The notes beneath the pieces were generated by a model that saw only the letters and a list, made by a program, of their open reading frames with translations, was not told the DNA's origin and did no database searches. Below, piece after piece: positions 36,684 to 45,438 of a DNA stretch of 64,000 bases (position 1 is its first letter; each line of letters begins with the position of its first letter). This DNA comes from an uncultured Alphaproteobacteria bacterium (GTDB taxonomy: Bacteria > Pseudomonadota > Alphaproteobacteria > Rhizobiales > Beijerinckiaceae). The position numbers and the translations under genes were made by a program. The stretch covers positions 1 to 64,000 of the forward strand of contig CALKHP010000003.1 of NCBI GenBank assembly GCA_937988775.1, given 5' to 3'.

Positions 36684-37061
36684 TCACAAACCATCGGCCA
36701 TCGTCTGGCGCGCCTTGTCGCGATGGGCCTTGGTGACCGCGCCCTGCACGGCGGCGAGCGCCGCCGCGAGCACGGCGGCATCGTCGCCGAAACCGATCAG
36801 CGGCAGCACATCCGGCAGGATGTCGAACGGCAGCACGAAATAGCCGATGGCGCCGACCAGGATCGCCTTGACGCGCGGCGAGGTCGCCGGATCGAAGGCG
36901 CAGTAGAAGGCGGCCAGCGCGTCCTCGGCGAACGGCACGCGGCGCGCCACCTTGCGCAGCACGCGCCAGAACCCGGCCGCCAGCTTGGTCTCATCCCGCG
37001 TCGCGCGCCGCATCGCCGCGATCTCGGCCTGCGAAAACGGCTCCTGCCAGTGCTCCGCCAT
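36684..37061 (-). CDS. YkvA-like DUF1232 protein
   Basis: The 125-residue protein carries the DUF1232 signature VGAIGYFVLPFDILPDVLPL followed by IGFGDDAAVLAAALAAVQG, a short membrane-associating hairpin. The N-terminal 60 residues are charged. Of three consecutive ATGs I chose the third because AAGGAGG lies about eight bases before it. Function is unknown. It is divergent from the SDR gene. Confidence 0.88.
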   Translation of the reverse strand: MAEHWQEPFSQAEIAAMRRATRDETKLAAGFWRVLRKVARRVPFAEDALAAFYCAFDPATSPRVKAILVGAIGYFVLPFDILPDVLPLIGFGDDAAVLAAALAAVQGAVTKAHRDKARQTMADGL

Positions 37062-37231
37062 CATCATCCCTCCTTGCCTGCCGCGCAATGTGGCGAGCGA
37101 TTATGGCCCGCGCAAGATCACAAGGGACATCGCAGGCGACATCACAGGCAACGCTGACGCCGCGCCCGCGATAGGCTAGAGGACGAATTCGGGCCGCCGA
37201 CAGAGGCCGCGCAGAAAAGGGGACGCCGCGC

Positions 37232-38017
37232 ATGAAACTCGATTCCTCGCTCGCCGCCATCGTCACCGGCGGCGCCTCCGGGCTCGGCGAAGCGACCGCG
37301 CGCCGGCTCGCCAGCCATGGCGTCCGGGTGGCGATCCTCGATCAGGATCCTGCGCGCGGCGACATGGTCGCGGCCGAGATCGGCGGCGTGTTCTGCCAGG
37401 GCGACGTCACGGACGATGCCTCCGTCGACGCGGCGCTCGCCAAGGCGCGCGCGGCGCATGGCGTCGAGCACATCCTGGTCAATTGCGCCGGCATCGCGCC
37501 CGGCGAGCGCACCGTCGCCCGGCAGCGCGACAGCGGCGCCCTGATCGCCCATGACATGGCGCGCTATCGCCGCACCATCGAGATCAACCTGATCGGCACC
37601 TATCGCTGCATCGCCAAATCGGCCGTCGCCATGGCCGCGACCCCTCCGGTGACCGAGGATGGCGGGCGCGGCGTGATCATCGCGACTGCCTCGGTCGCGG
37701 CCGAGGACGGCCAGGTCGGCCAGGCCGGCTATGCCTCGTCCAAGGCCGGCATTGCCGGGCTGACGCTGCCGGTGGCGCGCGATCTCGCCGGCTACGGCAT
37801 CCGCGTCGTCACCATCCTGCCGGGGATTTTCTGGACGCCGCTCTTCGACCGGATCGACGCCAATTTCCGCGATTCGCTCGCCAAGCAGGTGCCGTTTCCC
37901 TCACGCCTCGGCAAGCCGGACGAATATGCCGCACTCGTGCAATCGATCTGCGAGAACGACATGCTGAACGGCGCCACGATCCGGCTCGACGGCGCCATCC
38001 GCATGGCGCCGAAATAG
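37232..38017 (+). CDS. Short-chain dehydrogenase, 3-hydroxyacyl-CoA dehydrogenase type
   Basis: The 261-residue enzyme has the classical SDR layout: NAD-binding TGGASGLGEA at residues 12-21, an acidic residue after strand 2 (LDQDP) favouring NAD, VNCAGIAPGER, the catalytic serine in ASVA, and Y-x3-K in GYASSKAG. FDRIDANFRDSLAKQVPFPS and RLGKPDEYA near the C-terminus resemble the type-II 3-hydroxyacyl-CoA dehydrogenase group (HSD17B10-like). A role in fatty-acid or branched-chain acyl oxidation is plausible. It stands alone and ends just before a dispersed palindromic repeat. Confidence 0.86.
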   Translation: MKLDSSLAAIVTGGASGLGEATARRLASHGVRVAILDQDPARGDMVAAEIGGVFCQGDVTDDASVDAALAKARAAHGVEHILVNCAGIAPGERTVARQRDSGALIAHDMARYRRTIEINLIGTYRCIAKSAVAMAATPPVTEDGGRGVIIATASVAAEDGQVGQAGYASSKAGIAGLTLPVARDLAGYGIRVVTILPGIFWTPLFDRIDANFRDSLAKQVPFPSRLGKPDEYAALVQSICENDMLNGATIRLDGAIRMAPK

Positions 38018-38057
38018 GGTTCAGGCGCGGGGCCGGGCGACATTTCGACGAGCTCCA

Positions 38058-38132
38058 CCTCATGCTGAGCCTGTCGAAGCATGCTCGAACATGGCGTGGG
38101 CTGGATCATCCTTCGACAAGCTCAGGATGAGG
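38058..38132. repeat. Dispersed palindromic repeat with 22-bp arms
   Basis: The arms at 38058-38079 and 38111-38132 are complementary at 20 of 22 positions and contain TGTCGAAG and CTTCGACAAGCTCAGGATGA. The latter phrase is a well-known intergenic repeat in alphaproteobacterial genomes. It lies between the convergent SDR and phhB genes and may serve as a terminator. Confidence 0.75.
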
Positions 38133-38152
38133 CGGCGAAAAGAACGCCGTCC

Positions 38153-38446
38153 TCAGGCCGCGAATGCGTCCATCGCCTCGGCCAGCGCGATATCGCGCGC
38201 GGTGACGCCGCCGGCCTCATGGGTCGACAGCGTGACCTCGACCGTCTTGTAGACGTTGCGCCAGTCGGGATGGTGGTCGAGCTTTTCCGCCGTCAGTGCG
38301 ACGCGCGCCATCCAGCCGAAGGCGGCGTTGAAATCGCGGAACACGAAGCGGCGCGCGATCGCCTTGCCGTCGGGCGCGAGCGTCCAGTCCGGCAGCGTCT
38401 TCAAGGCATCCGCGCGTTCGGCAGCGCTCAGCAGGGCAATGGCCAT
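38153..38446 (-). CDS. phhB: Pterin-4a-carbinolamine dehydratase
   Basis: The 97-residue protein matches PhhB/DCo[40 protein letters not shown] with the active-site histidines, and [15 protein letters not shown]. It dehydrates 4a-hydroxytetrahydropterin after aromatic amino-acid hydroxylation; no hydroxylase gene is nearby. The ATG at 38446 is preceded by GGGGGTGA; a GTG three codons earlier overlaps the stop of thpR, so the two genes are coupled. Confidence 0.93.
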   Translation of the reverse strand: MAIALLSAAERADALKTLPDWTLAPDGKAIARRFVFRDFNAAFGWMARVALTAEKLDHHPDWRNVYKTVEVTLSTHEAGGVTARDIALAEAMDAFAA

Positions 38447-38451
38447 GATGC

Positions 38452-39024
38452 TCACCCCCAGCGCCGCGCCGGCCAGGCCGGCATTTCGTGCTGCCCGAGC
38501 GGATAGGCGGCTTCCAGCACATAGGGTCCGCCGCCGACCGAATCGCGCGAGGAAAACAGCACGAAGCGCGCGGCCGTGAAGCTGCGCGGCGGGAAATAGC
38601 CGCGCATCGCCAGATAATCGGCGACATCGAGCGTCGAGGCATGGCGCAGGCGCGCCAGCGAGACATGCGGCACGAATTTGCGCGTCTCGGGCGGCAGGCC
38701 GAGACGCCTTATGGCGCGCTCGATATCGCCCTGCAGGGCGCTCAGCGCCCGCGACGGCTCGATCGCGGCATGGATCGAGCGCGGCTTGTCCGAGCCGAAC
38801 GAGCCGAGACCGTTGAGCCGGATCGGGATCGGCTCGCGCTCTACCTCGAGCAGCATCTCGTCGACGGCGTCGGCGGTGCGCTCGTCGACATCGCCGATGA
38901 AACGCAAGGTGATGTGGTAGTTTTCCCGGTCGATCCAGCGCGCGCCCGGCAGGCCGCCGCGCAGCATGGACAGGGAAAATCCGACATCGGCTGGGAGTTC
39001 CAAAGCGGTGAAAAGACGTGGCAT
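38452..39024 (-). CDS. thpR: RNA 2',3'-cyclic phosphodiesterase
   Basis: The 190-residue protein is a 2H phosphoesterase. The two H-x-T/S motifs are visible: [11 protein letters not shown] near residue 36 and [11 protein letters not shown] near residue 120. It begins with [12 protein letters not shown], as in the LigT/ThpR family. It opens 2',3'-cyclic phosphates on RNA, and some members ligate tRNA halves in vitro. It is co-transcribed with phhB. Confidence 0.92.
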   Translation of the reverse strand: MPRLFTALELPADVGFSLSMLRGGLPGARWIDRENYHITLRFIGDVDERTADAVDEMLLEVEREPIPIRLNGLGSFGSDKPRSIHAAIEPSRALSALQGDIERAIRRLGLPPETRKFVPHVSLARLRHASTLDVADYLAMRGYFPPRSFTAARFVLFSSRDSVGGGPYVLEAAYPLGQHEMPAWPARRWG

Positions 39025-39111
39025 GGCGCGCTGTCCTCCCTGATTCGCACCCCTAGTATGGGCATGATCAAGGCGGCTGACGATAGCGATGCGACGATTT
39101 ATGCGGAAACC

Positions 39112-39801
39112 CTAATGCCTCCCCGGAAGCGCAGCCAGAAACGCCTCGACCGCCGGCAGGATGTTCTTCACGATCACCGCCACGCCCTCGGGCGAAGGAT
39201 GCATGCCGTCGGCGAGCAGCAGCGCCGGATTGGCGGCCACGCCCTCGAGAAAGAACGGATAGAGCGGCACATCATAGTCGCGCGCCAGATCGCCATAGAT
39301 CGCGTTGAAGCGCGCGGTGAAATCGCGGCCCATATTGGGCGGCGCCAGCATGCCGGCGAGCAGCACCGGGATTTTCCGCTGTGCCAGCCGGGCGAGGATG
39401 CCGGCAAGTGCTTTTCGCGTCACATCCGGGTCGATGCCGCGCAGCGCGTCGTTGGCGCCAAGTTCGAGGATCACGCCATTGGTGCCGTCGGGGATCGACC
39501 AGTCGAGCCGCTCGAGCCCGGCGCTGGCGGTATCGCCGGACACGCCGGCATTGGCCACGCTCACATCATGGCCCTTCGCCTTCAGCGCCGCCGCGAGCTG
39601 GGCCGGAAACGCCTTGTCCGCCGCAAGCTGATAGCCGGCGCTCAGGCTGTCGCCGAACACCACGAGGCGCAAGGGTTCGGCGGCGTGCGCGGCGCCGAAC
39701 AGACCGCACAGCGCCAGAAAAGCCGCAAAAGCGCCGATGAGCCGCAAGCGAAACCTGCGCGCGCTCTGGTAATCGGCCGAAGAGGGCATATGTGCGCTCA
39801 T
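39112..39801 (-). CDS. tesA: TesA-like arylesterase/lysophospholipase (GDSL family)
   Basis: The protein (229 residues from the first ATG, 225 from a second at 39789) has a hydrophobic signal region (LRLIGAFAAFLALCGLFGAA) and SGNH-hydrolase blocks: serine in VVFGDSLSAGY, glycine in NAGVSGDTASAG, asparagine in LELGANDALRG, and the Asp-His pair in DGMHPSPEG. It is periplasmic and cleaves acyl or aryl esters. It is divergent from the YbbA-like ATPase gene and their start regions abut or overlap, the arrangement seen for tesA-ybbA in many proteobacteria. Confidence 0.92.
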   Translation of the reverse strand: MSAHMPSSADYQSARRFRLRLIGAFAAFLALCGLFGAAHAAEPLRLVVFGDSLSAGYQLAADKAFPAQLAAALKAKGHDVSVANAGVSGDTASAGLERLDWSIPDGTNGVILELGANDALRGIDPDVTRKALAGILARLAQRKIPVLLAGMLAPPNMGRDFTARFNAIYGDLARDYDVPLYPFFLEGVAANPALLLADGMHPSPEGVAVIVKNILPAVEAFLAALPGRH

Positions 39802-39826
39802 GTCTCTTCCCTATCGCGGATGGCCG

Positions 39827-40549
39827 ATGCTCGATACCCTTCCCCGTGCCGATTTGCCACCCGCCATCGCGCTGACCCAAGTCGATCTCAGCCTCGGCCG
39901 CGCCGCCTCGCGCGTGCATGTGCTGAAAGGTATCTCGCTCGCGGTGCCGCGCGGCGAGGCGCTCGGCCTTGTCGGCCCGTCCGGCTCCGGCAAGTCGACC
40001 CTGCTGATGACCATTGCCGGGCTGGAGCGCCCCGATAGCGGCCGCATCCTCGTCGATGGCCAGGATCTCGGCCGGCTCGACGAGGATGGCCTTGCCCGGT
40101 TTCGCGGCCGCCGCATCGGCATCGTGTTCCAGTCCTTCCACCTGATACCGACGATGACGGCGCTCGAGAATGTCGCCGTGCCGCTCGAGCTTGCCGGCCA
40201 TGCCGATCCGTTCGGCCGCGCCCGCACCGAACTGGCCGAGGTCGGGCTGGGCGAGCGCCTGCGCCATTATCCGGCCGAACTCTCCGGCGGCGAGCAGCAG
40301 CGCGTGGCGCTGGCGCGCGCGCTCGCGCCCGAACCGGCGCTGCTCGTCGCGGACGAACCGACCGGCAATCTCGACGAGGCCACCGGCGAAGCGGTGATCG
40401 CCCTGATGTTCCGCATCAAGCGCGAGCGTGGCGCGACGCTGGTGCTGGTCACCCATGATGCCGGCTTGGCGGCGCGCTGCGACCGCGTCGTGCGGCTGCG
40501 CTCCGGCCTGATCGAGAGCGATACGGCGGCCGCGGTGATGACGGCGTGA
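39827..40549 (+). CDS. ybbA: YbbA-like ABC transporter ATP-binding protein
   Basis: The 240-residue ATPase has Walker A GPSGSGKSTLL, Q-loop VFQSFHLIPTMTALENVAVP, signature LSGGEQQRVALARALA, Walker B LLVADEPTGNLDEAT and the switch histidine in VTHD. It is of the LolD/MacB/FtsE type that couples to large FtsX-like permeases. The partner is encoded directly after it, with overlapping stop and start. I chose the second ATG to avoid overlap with the tesA start; an in-frame ATG at 39800 is the alternative. Substrate is unknown. Confidence 0.9.
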   Translation: MLDTLPRADLPPAIALTQVDLSLGRAASRVHVLKGISLAVPRGEALGLVGPSGSGKSTLLMTIAGLERPDSGRILVDGQDLGRLDEDGLARFRGRRIGIVFQSFHLIPTMTALENVAVPLELAGHADPFGRARTELAEVGLGERLRHYPAELSGGEQQRVALARALAPEPALLVADEPTGNLDEATGEAVIALMFRIKRERGATLVLVTHDAGLAARCDRVVRLRSGLIESDTAAAVMTA

Positions 40550-43131
40550 GCGCGCCCGCCCTGGCCTTCCCGCCGGCCCGGCCGCTGCTGGCGCTGCGCT
40601 TCGCCGGGCGCGCGCTGCGCGGCGGGCTCGCCGGCTTCGGCGTGTTCATCGCCTGCCTGGCGCTCGGCGTCGCGGCGATCGTCACCGTCGTCTCGCTGTC
40701 CAATGCCATGCTGGCCGGCCTCGCCCGCGAGGGCCGCGCCATCCTCGGCGGCGATGTCGCGTTCTCGATCGTCCAGCGCGAGGCGAGCGCGCCGGAACGC
40801 GCCTGGCTCGCGAGCAAGGGCCGCGTCGGCACCGTCGTGCTGCTGCGCGCCATGGCCCGGGGCGAGACCGGCGAGGCGGCGCTCGTCGAGATCAAGGCCA
40901 TTGACGGCGCCTATCCGCTGGCAGGCACGCTGAAAGCGCGCACCCCGGCCGGCGCGGGCGTGGTCGAGCCGATGCGCCTGCTCGCCCCGGTCGATGGCGT
41001 GCGCGGCGCGCTCGTTGATCCGGTGCTGGCGGCGCGGCTGTCGCTGAAAGCCGGCGACCATTTCCGCCTCGGCGACACCACGCTGCGGCTCGCCGGCGAC
41101 ATCACCGACGAACCCGACAAGCTCGCCTCCGGCCTGGCGCTCGGGCCGCGCGTCATCATCGACGCCGAGGCGCTCGCCGATACCGGCCTGATCCAGCCCG
41201 GCAGCCTGGCGCGCTGGATCTATCGCGTGCTGCTGCCGCCGCAGGCCAGCACCCCGGCCGATCTCGCCGCCGTGACGACTGAAGCAAAACGCGCCTTTCC
41301 CGAAGCCGGCTGGAGCGTGCGCACGCGCGACAACGCCTCGCCCGCGCTCGCCCGCAATCTCGAGCGCTTCAGCCAGTTCCTGACCCTGGTCGGCTTGACG
41401 GCGCTGCTCGTCGGCGGCGTCGGCATCGCCAACGCGACGCGCGCCTATCTCGACCGCCGGCGGCTCAGCGTCGCCACCTTGAAAAGCCTCGGCGCCACCG
41501 GCCGCTTCGTGTTCTTCACCAGCCTCGCCGAGGTCATGGCGCTCGCGGTAATCGGCATCGCCATCGGCCTCGTGCTCGGCGCCGTGCTGCCGCTGGCGGC
41601 GGCGCATTTCGGCGCCGGCCTGCTGCCCTTCGCGCTCGAGATCGGGCTCGACGGGCGCGCGCTGGCGCTCGGCGCGCTTTACGGGCTGCTGACCGCCTTC
41701 GCCTTCGCCGCCTGGCCGCTCGGGCGCGCCCATGACATCCCGGTCTCGACGCTGTTCCGCGACGAGATCGGCAATGGCGCCAAACTGCCCCGGCGCGGCT
41801 ACATCGCGGCGGCGGCGCTCGGCGCGGCCTTGCTGATCGCCGCCGCGCTCGGCTTTGCCGATGATCGCCGCATCGCGGTGATCTATATCGTCGCGGCGGT
41901 GCTGGCCTTTATCGGCCTGAGAGTGATCGCCGCCGGCATCATGTGGGCAGCCGCCCGCCTGCCCCATGCCCGCCGCATGCCGCTCAGGCTTGCCGTCGCG
42001 GCGCTGCACAAGCCGGGCGCGCTGACGCCCTCGATCGTGCTGTCGCTCGGCCTCGGCCTGACGCTGCTCGTGGCGCTGAGCGTCATCGAGGGCAGCATTC
42101 GCGGCCAGCTCGATGCCGGCCTGCCCGGCAAGGTGCCGAGCTTCTTCTTCGTCGACATCCCGCGCCAGGATGCGCAGGGTTTCGCCGATTTCCTGCGCGC
42201 GCAAAGCCCCGGCGCCGCCGTCGAGCAGGTGCCGATGCTGCGCGGCCGCATCACGGCGCTGAACGGCGTGCCCGCCGACAGGATCAAGCCCGACGAGAAG
42301 GCGGCCTGGGTGCTGAGCGGCGATCGCGGCATCACCTATAGCGCCACCCCGCCGGCCGGCGCCGTGCTGACGCAGGGCGCGTGGTGGCCGGCCGATTATG
42401 CCGGCGAGCCGCTGGTCTCGTTCGGCGCCGAGCAGGCGGAAGGGCTCGGCCTCAAGCTCGGCGACACCGTGAGCGTCAATGTGCTTGGCCGGCCGGTCAC
42501 CGCGCGCATCGCCAACCTGCGCCGCATCGACTGGCAGTCCTTCGGCATCAATTTCGTCATGGTGTTCTCGCCCGCGACCTTCCGCGGCGCGCCCCATACC
42601 GATCTCGCCACGCTGACACTGCCGGGCGGCGACAGCGCCGCCGGCGACGCGGCCATCGTGCGCGCCGTCGCCGATCGCTATCCGGCGATCTCGACGGTCA
42701 GGGTCAAGGATACGCTCGAGGCGGTCGGCGAACTGGTCGGCCAACTGGCGCTGGCGCTCAGGGCCGCGAGCGGCCTTGCCATCCTCGCCAGCATGCTGGT
42801 GCTGGCCGGCGCGCTCGCCGCCGGCCAGCGCGCCCGCATCCACGAAGCCGTGATCCTGAAGACGCTTGGCGCCACCAGGCTTCGGCTCCTCGCCGCCTTT
42901 TTACTCGAATACGGCGTGCTGGGGCTGATTACAGCGGCGTTCGGCGCCGTGGCGGGTTCGATCGCAGCCTATTTCGTCGTGGTGAACGTAATGAACCTGC
43001 AGTTTTCGATTTCCTTGTCGGGTGTAGCGACGGGGCTTATATTGGCGCTTGCCGTGACGATCGCTCTAGGTCTTGCCCAGACTTTGCGTATCCTTGGCGA
43101 AAAGCCGGCGCCGTACTTGCGTGATCTGTAA
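40546..43131 (+). CDS. ybbP: YbbP-like FtsX-family permease
   Basis: The 861-residue protein has ten predicted membrane helices: one near the N-terminus (GLAGFGVFIACLALGVAAIV), a block of helices around 280-500, and a last block of three from about 750, with two large periplasmic domains. FtsX/MacB_PCD blocks include LKSLGATGRFVFFTSLAEVM and LKTLGATRLRLLAAFLLEY. It starts with GTG overlapping the ATPase stop. This ATPase-permease type acts in mechanotransmission or lipid/lipoprotein handling rather than classical import. Confidence 0.92.
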   Translation: MSAPALAFPPARPLLALRFAGRALRGGLAGFGVFIACLALGVAAIVTVVSLSNAMLAGLAREGRAILGGDVAFSIVQREASAPERAWLASKGRVGTVVLLRAMARGETGEAALVEIKAIDGAYPLAGTLKARTPAGAGVVEPMRLLAPVDGVRGALVDPVLAARLSLKAGDHFRLGDTTLRLAGDITDEPDKLASGLALGPRVIIDAEALADTGLIQPGSLARWIYRVLLPPQASTPADLAAVTTEAKRAFPEAGWSVRTRDNASPALARNLERFSQFLTLVGLTALLVGGVGIANATRAYLDRRRLSVATLKSLGATGRFVFFTSLAEVMALAVIGIAIGLVLGAVLPLAAAHFGAGLLPFALEIGLDGRALALGALYGLLTAFAFAAWPLGRAHDIPVSTLFRDEIGNGAKLPRRGYIAAAALGAALLIAAALGFADDRRIAVIYIVAAVLAFIGLRVIAAGIMWAAARLPHARRMPLRLAVAALHKPGALTPSIVLSLGLGLTLLVALSVIEGSIRGQLDAGLPGKVPSFFFVDIPRQDAQGFADFLRAQSPGAAVEQVPMLRGRITALNGVPADRIKPDEKAAWVLSGDRGITYSATPPAGAVLTQGAWWPADYAGEPLVSFGAEQAEGLGLKLGDTVSVNVLGRPVTARIANLRRIDWQSFGINFVMVFSPATFRGAPHTDLATLTLPGGDSAAGDAAIVRAVADRYPAISTVRVKDTLEAVGELVGQLALALRAASGLAILASMLVLAGALAAGQRARIHEAVILKTLGATRLRLLAAFLLEYGVLGLITAAFGAVAGSIAAYFVVVNVMNLQFSISLSGVATGLILALAVTIALGLAQTLRILGEKPAPYLRDL

Positions 43132-43245
43132 GTAGAAGAAAATTAAATCCTGTTAAGGTCGTTCACGTTGTTGTCACTACGGCGCTCAACCGCGAGCGAT
43201 GGCGGCGTTTTCCTGAAAATAGACGGAATCTCCTTGAATCGACTC

Positions 43246-43259
43246 ATGGAATGTTCCAT
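43246..43259. promoter_or_regulatory. 14-bp palindrome in the ybhL promoter region
   Basis: ATGGAATGTTCCAT is a perfect palindrome located inside the spacer of a possible promoter (TTGAAT at 43234, CATATC at 43257) upstream of the Bax-inhibitor gene. A repressor or activator dimer could bind here. Confidence 0.35.
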
Positions 43260-43262
43260 ATC

Positions 43263-43332
43263 TTTTGGCAGACCGCGCTGAGACGCGGGCGCATATCAGC
43301 GCCAACGGCGCGTCATAACCGAGAGGACATCG
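43263..43332 (+). promoter_or_regulatory. Possible ybhL leader RNA
   Basis: The 5' region contains a short hairpin GGCGC-ATATCA-GCGCC (43288-43303) followed by AACGGCGCGTCATAACC and the ribosome site GAGAGGA. A conserved leader RNA named ybhL is known upstream of this gene family in Rhizobiales. The position fits; I cannot confirm the consensus. Confidence 0.45.
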
Positions 43333-44067
43333 ATGTCTAATTTCGACCGCAACGCATATGGCCAGCAGGGCTACGTCCGTGCTGACGGTATGGCGATCGA
43401 CCAGGGCCTTCGGGCCTATATGCTCGGCATCTACAATCACATGGTGCTCGGCCTCGCGATCACCGCACTCGTCAGCCTCGGCATCGGCATGCTCGGCCGC
43501 ACCAGCCCCGTCGTGGTGGCGCTTTACGCCTCGCCGCTGAAATGGCTGGTCATCCTGGCGCCGCTCGCCTTCGTGATGCTGCTCTCGTTCCGCTTCGAGC
43601 GCATGAGCTATCAGGGGCTGCTCGGCACGTTCTGGGCCTTCGCCGCGACGATGGGCCTGTCGATGGGCTCGATCTTCTACATCTACCAGATCGGCTCGAT
43701 CGCCCAGGTCTTCTTCATCACCACGGCGGCGTTCGGCGGCCTGAGCCTGTATGGCTACACCACCAAGCGCAGCCTGTCGGGCATGGGCTCGTTCCTGATC
43801 ATGGGCCTGTTCGGCCTGATCATCGCCAGCGTGGTCAACCTGTTCCTGGCGAGCACGGCGATGCAGTTCGCCCTGAACGTCATCGGCGTGCTGATCTTCG
43901 CCGGCCTGACCGCCTGGGATACGCAGCGCCTGAAGGACGAGTATGCCATGCTCGCCGGCTCCGGCGAGATGATCCAGAAGGCTTCGGTGATGGGCGCGCT
44001 CAGCCTGTACCTGAACTTCATCAACATGTTCCAGATGCTGCTGGCCCTGCTCGGCAACCGCGAATAA
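43333..44067 (+). CDS. ybhL: Bax inhibitor-1/YccA-family membrane protein (YbhL-like)
   Basis: The 244-residue protein has seven hydrophobic helices and the BI-1 signature near helices 3-4 and the C-terminus: DQGLRAYMLGIYNHMVLGLA, PLAFVMLLSFRFERM, TTAAFGGLSLYGYTTKRSL, LNVIGVLIFAGLTAWDTQRL. BI-1 proteins are calcium-leak channels or membrane-stress proteins; the paired aspartates (AWD) near the end belong to the pore region. It has a long leader and a perfect terminator, so it is a single-gene unit. Confidence 0.95.
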   Translation: MSNFDRNAYGQQGYVRADGMAIDQGLRAYMLGIYNHMVLGLAITALVSLGIGMLGRTSPVVVALYASPLKWLVILAPLAFVMLLSFRFERMSYQGLLGTFWAFAATMGLSMGSIFYIYQIGSIAQVFFITTAAFGGLSLYGYTTKRSLSGMGSFLIMGLFGLIIASVVNLFLASTAMQFALNVIGVLIFAGLTAWDTQRLKDEYAMLAGSGEMIQKASVMGALSLYLNFINMFQMLLALLGNRE

Positions 44068-44092
44068 GCGCCACGGCACTGTACGAGATACG

Positions 44093-44124
44093 AAGGCCCC
44101 GGTTTTCCGGGGCCTTTTGTTTTG
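44093..44124 (+). terminator. Rho-independent terminator of ybhL
   Basis: A perfect 10-bp stem (AAGGCCCCGG with CCGGGGCCTT), a TTTT loop and a trailing TTGTTTTG run lie 26 bases after the stop codon. Confidence 0.92.
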
Positions 44125-44159
44125 CGCGTCGCCGATGCCGGCGGGAGAGGGCGTGTCCC

Positions 44160-44235
44160 TGGGCCCCAGGTCAAGCCCGGGGAAAGACGCCGAGGGAACC
44201 GCAACCGTCTTGTCCCGGCCTTGAGCCGGGACCCA
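44160..44235. repeat. REP-like element: pair of 27-bp units
   Basis: A forward copy (44160-44186) and a reverse copy (44209-44235) of the same 27-bp hairpin unit seen near 34046 and 51200 follow the ybhL terminator. Confidence 0.75.
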
Positions 44236-44376
44236 GTGCCTTCAACCTATCATTTCAAACCGGCTTGTTAGCGCTTCCTTAAGGCCCGGGCCGGCGCGAA
44301 ACGCCGCGACTCGATTCGGGAACAAGCCGTGAAACGTGAACAGCATGGCAACATTGTCAGGCGGCGGAAGGCCGCC

Positions 44377-44616
44377 TCAGAAGTCGGCCGCGATGCCCTT
44401 CACTTCCCAATCGTCATAGCGCACGGGGTCGAGCCCGCCGCGCCCGTGGCGCTCAGGGTTGCTGGCGAGCGCCGCCTGACGGGCGTCCTGGTCGGCGCGC
44501 CGCGCGGCGGCTTCGGCGAGCGCCCGTTGCGCCGCCGGCGTCAGCATCTTGCGCGGCGTCTCGCTTGCCGCTTCGTCGGCATCCTCATGGGACTGTCTCG
44601 GCTGATCGTTCGGCAT
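44377..44616 (-). CDS. DUF1674 protein (SDHAF4-like)
   Basis: The 79-residue protein ends with GLDPVRYDDWEVKGIAADF, the strongly conserved C-terminal block of DUF1674. The mitochondrial member is SDHAF4, which protects flavinated succinate dehydrogenase subunit A during assembly; a similar role here is inference. The N-terminus is charged and disordered. It shares its frame with a much longer open frame that is only a shadow of the pseudouridine synthase gene. No sdh genes are in the window. Confidence 0.85.
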   Translation of the reverse strand: MPNDQPRQSHEDADEAASETPRKMLTPAAQRALAEAAARRADQDARQAALASNPERHGRGGLDPVRYDDWEVKGIAADF

Positions 44617-44694
44617 CTTCGCGTTCCCTTCCGTCGGGATGTAGGCTATCGGGTGGAGCGATGCCAGTCCTGACCCTGATTTCCGCCCGCCGCC

Positions 44695-45438
44695 ATGCCG
44701 GAATTTGACGGCGCCCGCCTGCCCGAGCGCGTGCTTTACCGCGACCGCGACATTATCGTGCTCGACAAGCCGAGCGGCATCGCCGTGCATAAGGGGCCGG
44801 GCCACGGCCCCAATCTCGAGAGCTTCTTCCACCTGCTGACCTTCGGCGTGCCGCGCAATCCGGCGCTGGCGCACCGGCTCGACCGCGAGACCTCCGGCTG
44901 CCTCGTGCTCGGCCGCCACCGCAAGGCGCTTGCCCGCCTCGGCCGCCTGTTCCGCGACGGGCGCATCGCCAAGACCTATTGGGCGGTGGTGATCGGCGCG
45001 CCCCCCGAAGCCGAGGGCGAGATCGCGCTGGCGCTGGCCCGGCGCTCGCATGATAAGCGCTCGTGGTGGATGAAAGTCACCGAGGACAGCGACAAGGACG
45101 CCGAGACGGCCCTGACGCATTACCGCATCCTCGGGCGCGGCGACGGGCTGAGCTGGCTCGAACTCAAGCCGCATACCGGGCGCACCCACCAGCTGCGCGT
45201 GCATTGCGCGGCGATCGGCTGCCCGATCGCCGGCGACGGGCTCTATGGCGGCGACAAGGCGGGCTCGGCCGCCAGGCGCATCCAGCTCCATGCCCGCGCC
45301 ATCACCATTCCCGGCCGTGGCGACGACGCGGCCCTGACCGTGACCGCGCCGGTGCCGCGCGGCATGGCGACGCTTCTCGAAGCCTGCGGCTTTGCCGGCG
45401 AGGCATCTCCCCTCCAGCAGGATCACGCCGCCTCATGA
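44695..45438 (+). CDS. RluA-family pseudouridine synthase
   Basis: The 247-residue protein has the RluA motif with the catalytic aspartate in HRLDRETSGCLVL, DIIVLDKPSGIAVHKG, TYWAVVIG, and GRTHQLRVHCAAIGCPIAGD. There is no S4 domain, so it is of the compact RluA/RluE-like type. The exact rRNA or tRNA target is not visible. Its stop overlaps the start of the methyltransferase gene (ATGA), so both are made from one message. Confidence 0.92.
   Translation: MPEFDGARLPERVLYRDRDIIVLDKPSGIAVHKGPGHGPNLESFFHLLTFGVPRNPALAHRLDRETSGCLVLGRHRKALARLGRLFRDGRIAKTYWAVVIGAPPEAEGEIALALARRSHDKRSWWMKVTEDSDKDAETALTHYRILGRGDGLSWLELKPHTGRTHQLRVHCAAIGCPIAGDGLYGGDKAGSAARRIQLHARAITIPGRGDDAALTVTAPVPRGMATLLEACGFAGEASPLQQDHAAS

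Noticed and set aside
40267..42843. Long minus-strand open frame opposite ybbA/ybbP
   Set aside because: Antisense to two conserved transporter genes; Gly/Gln/Arg/Asp-rich with no motifs.
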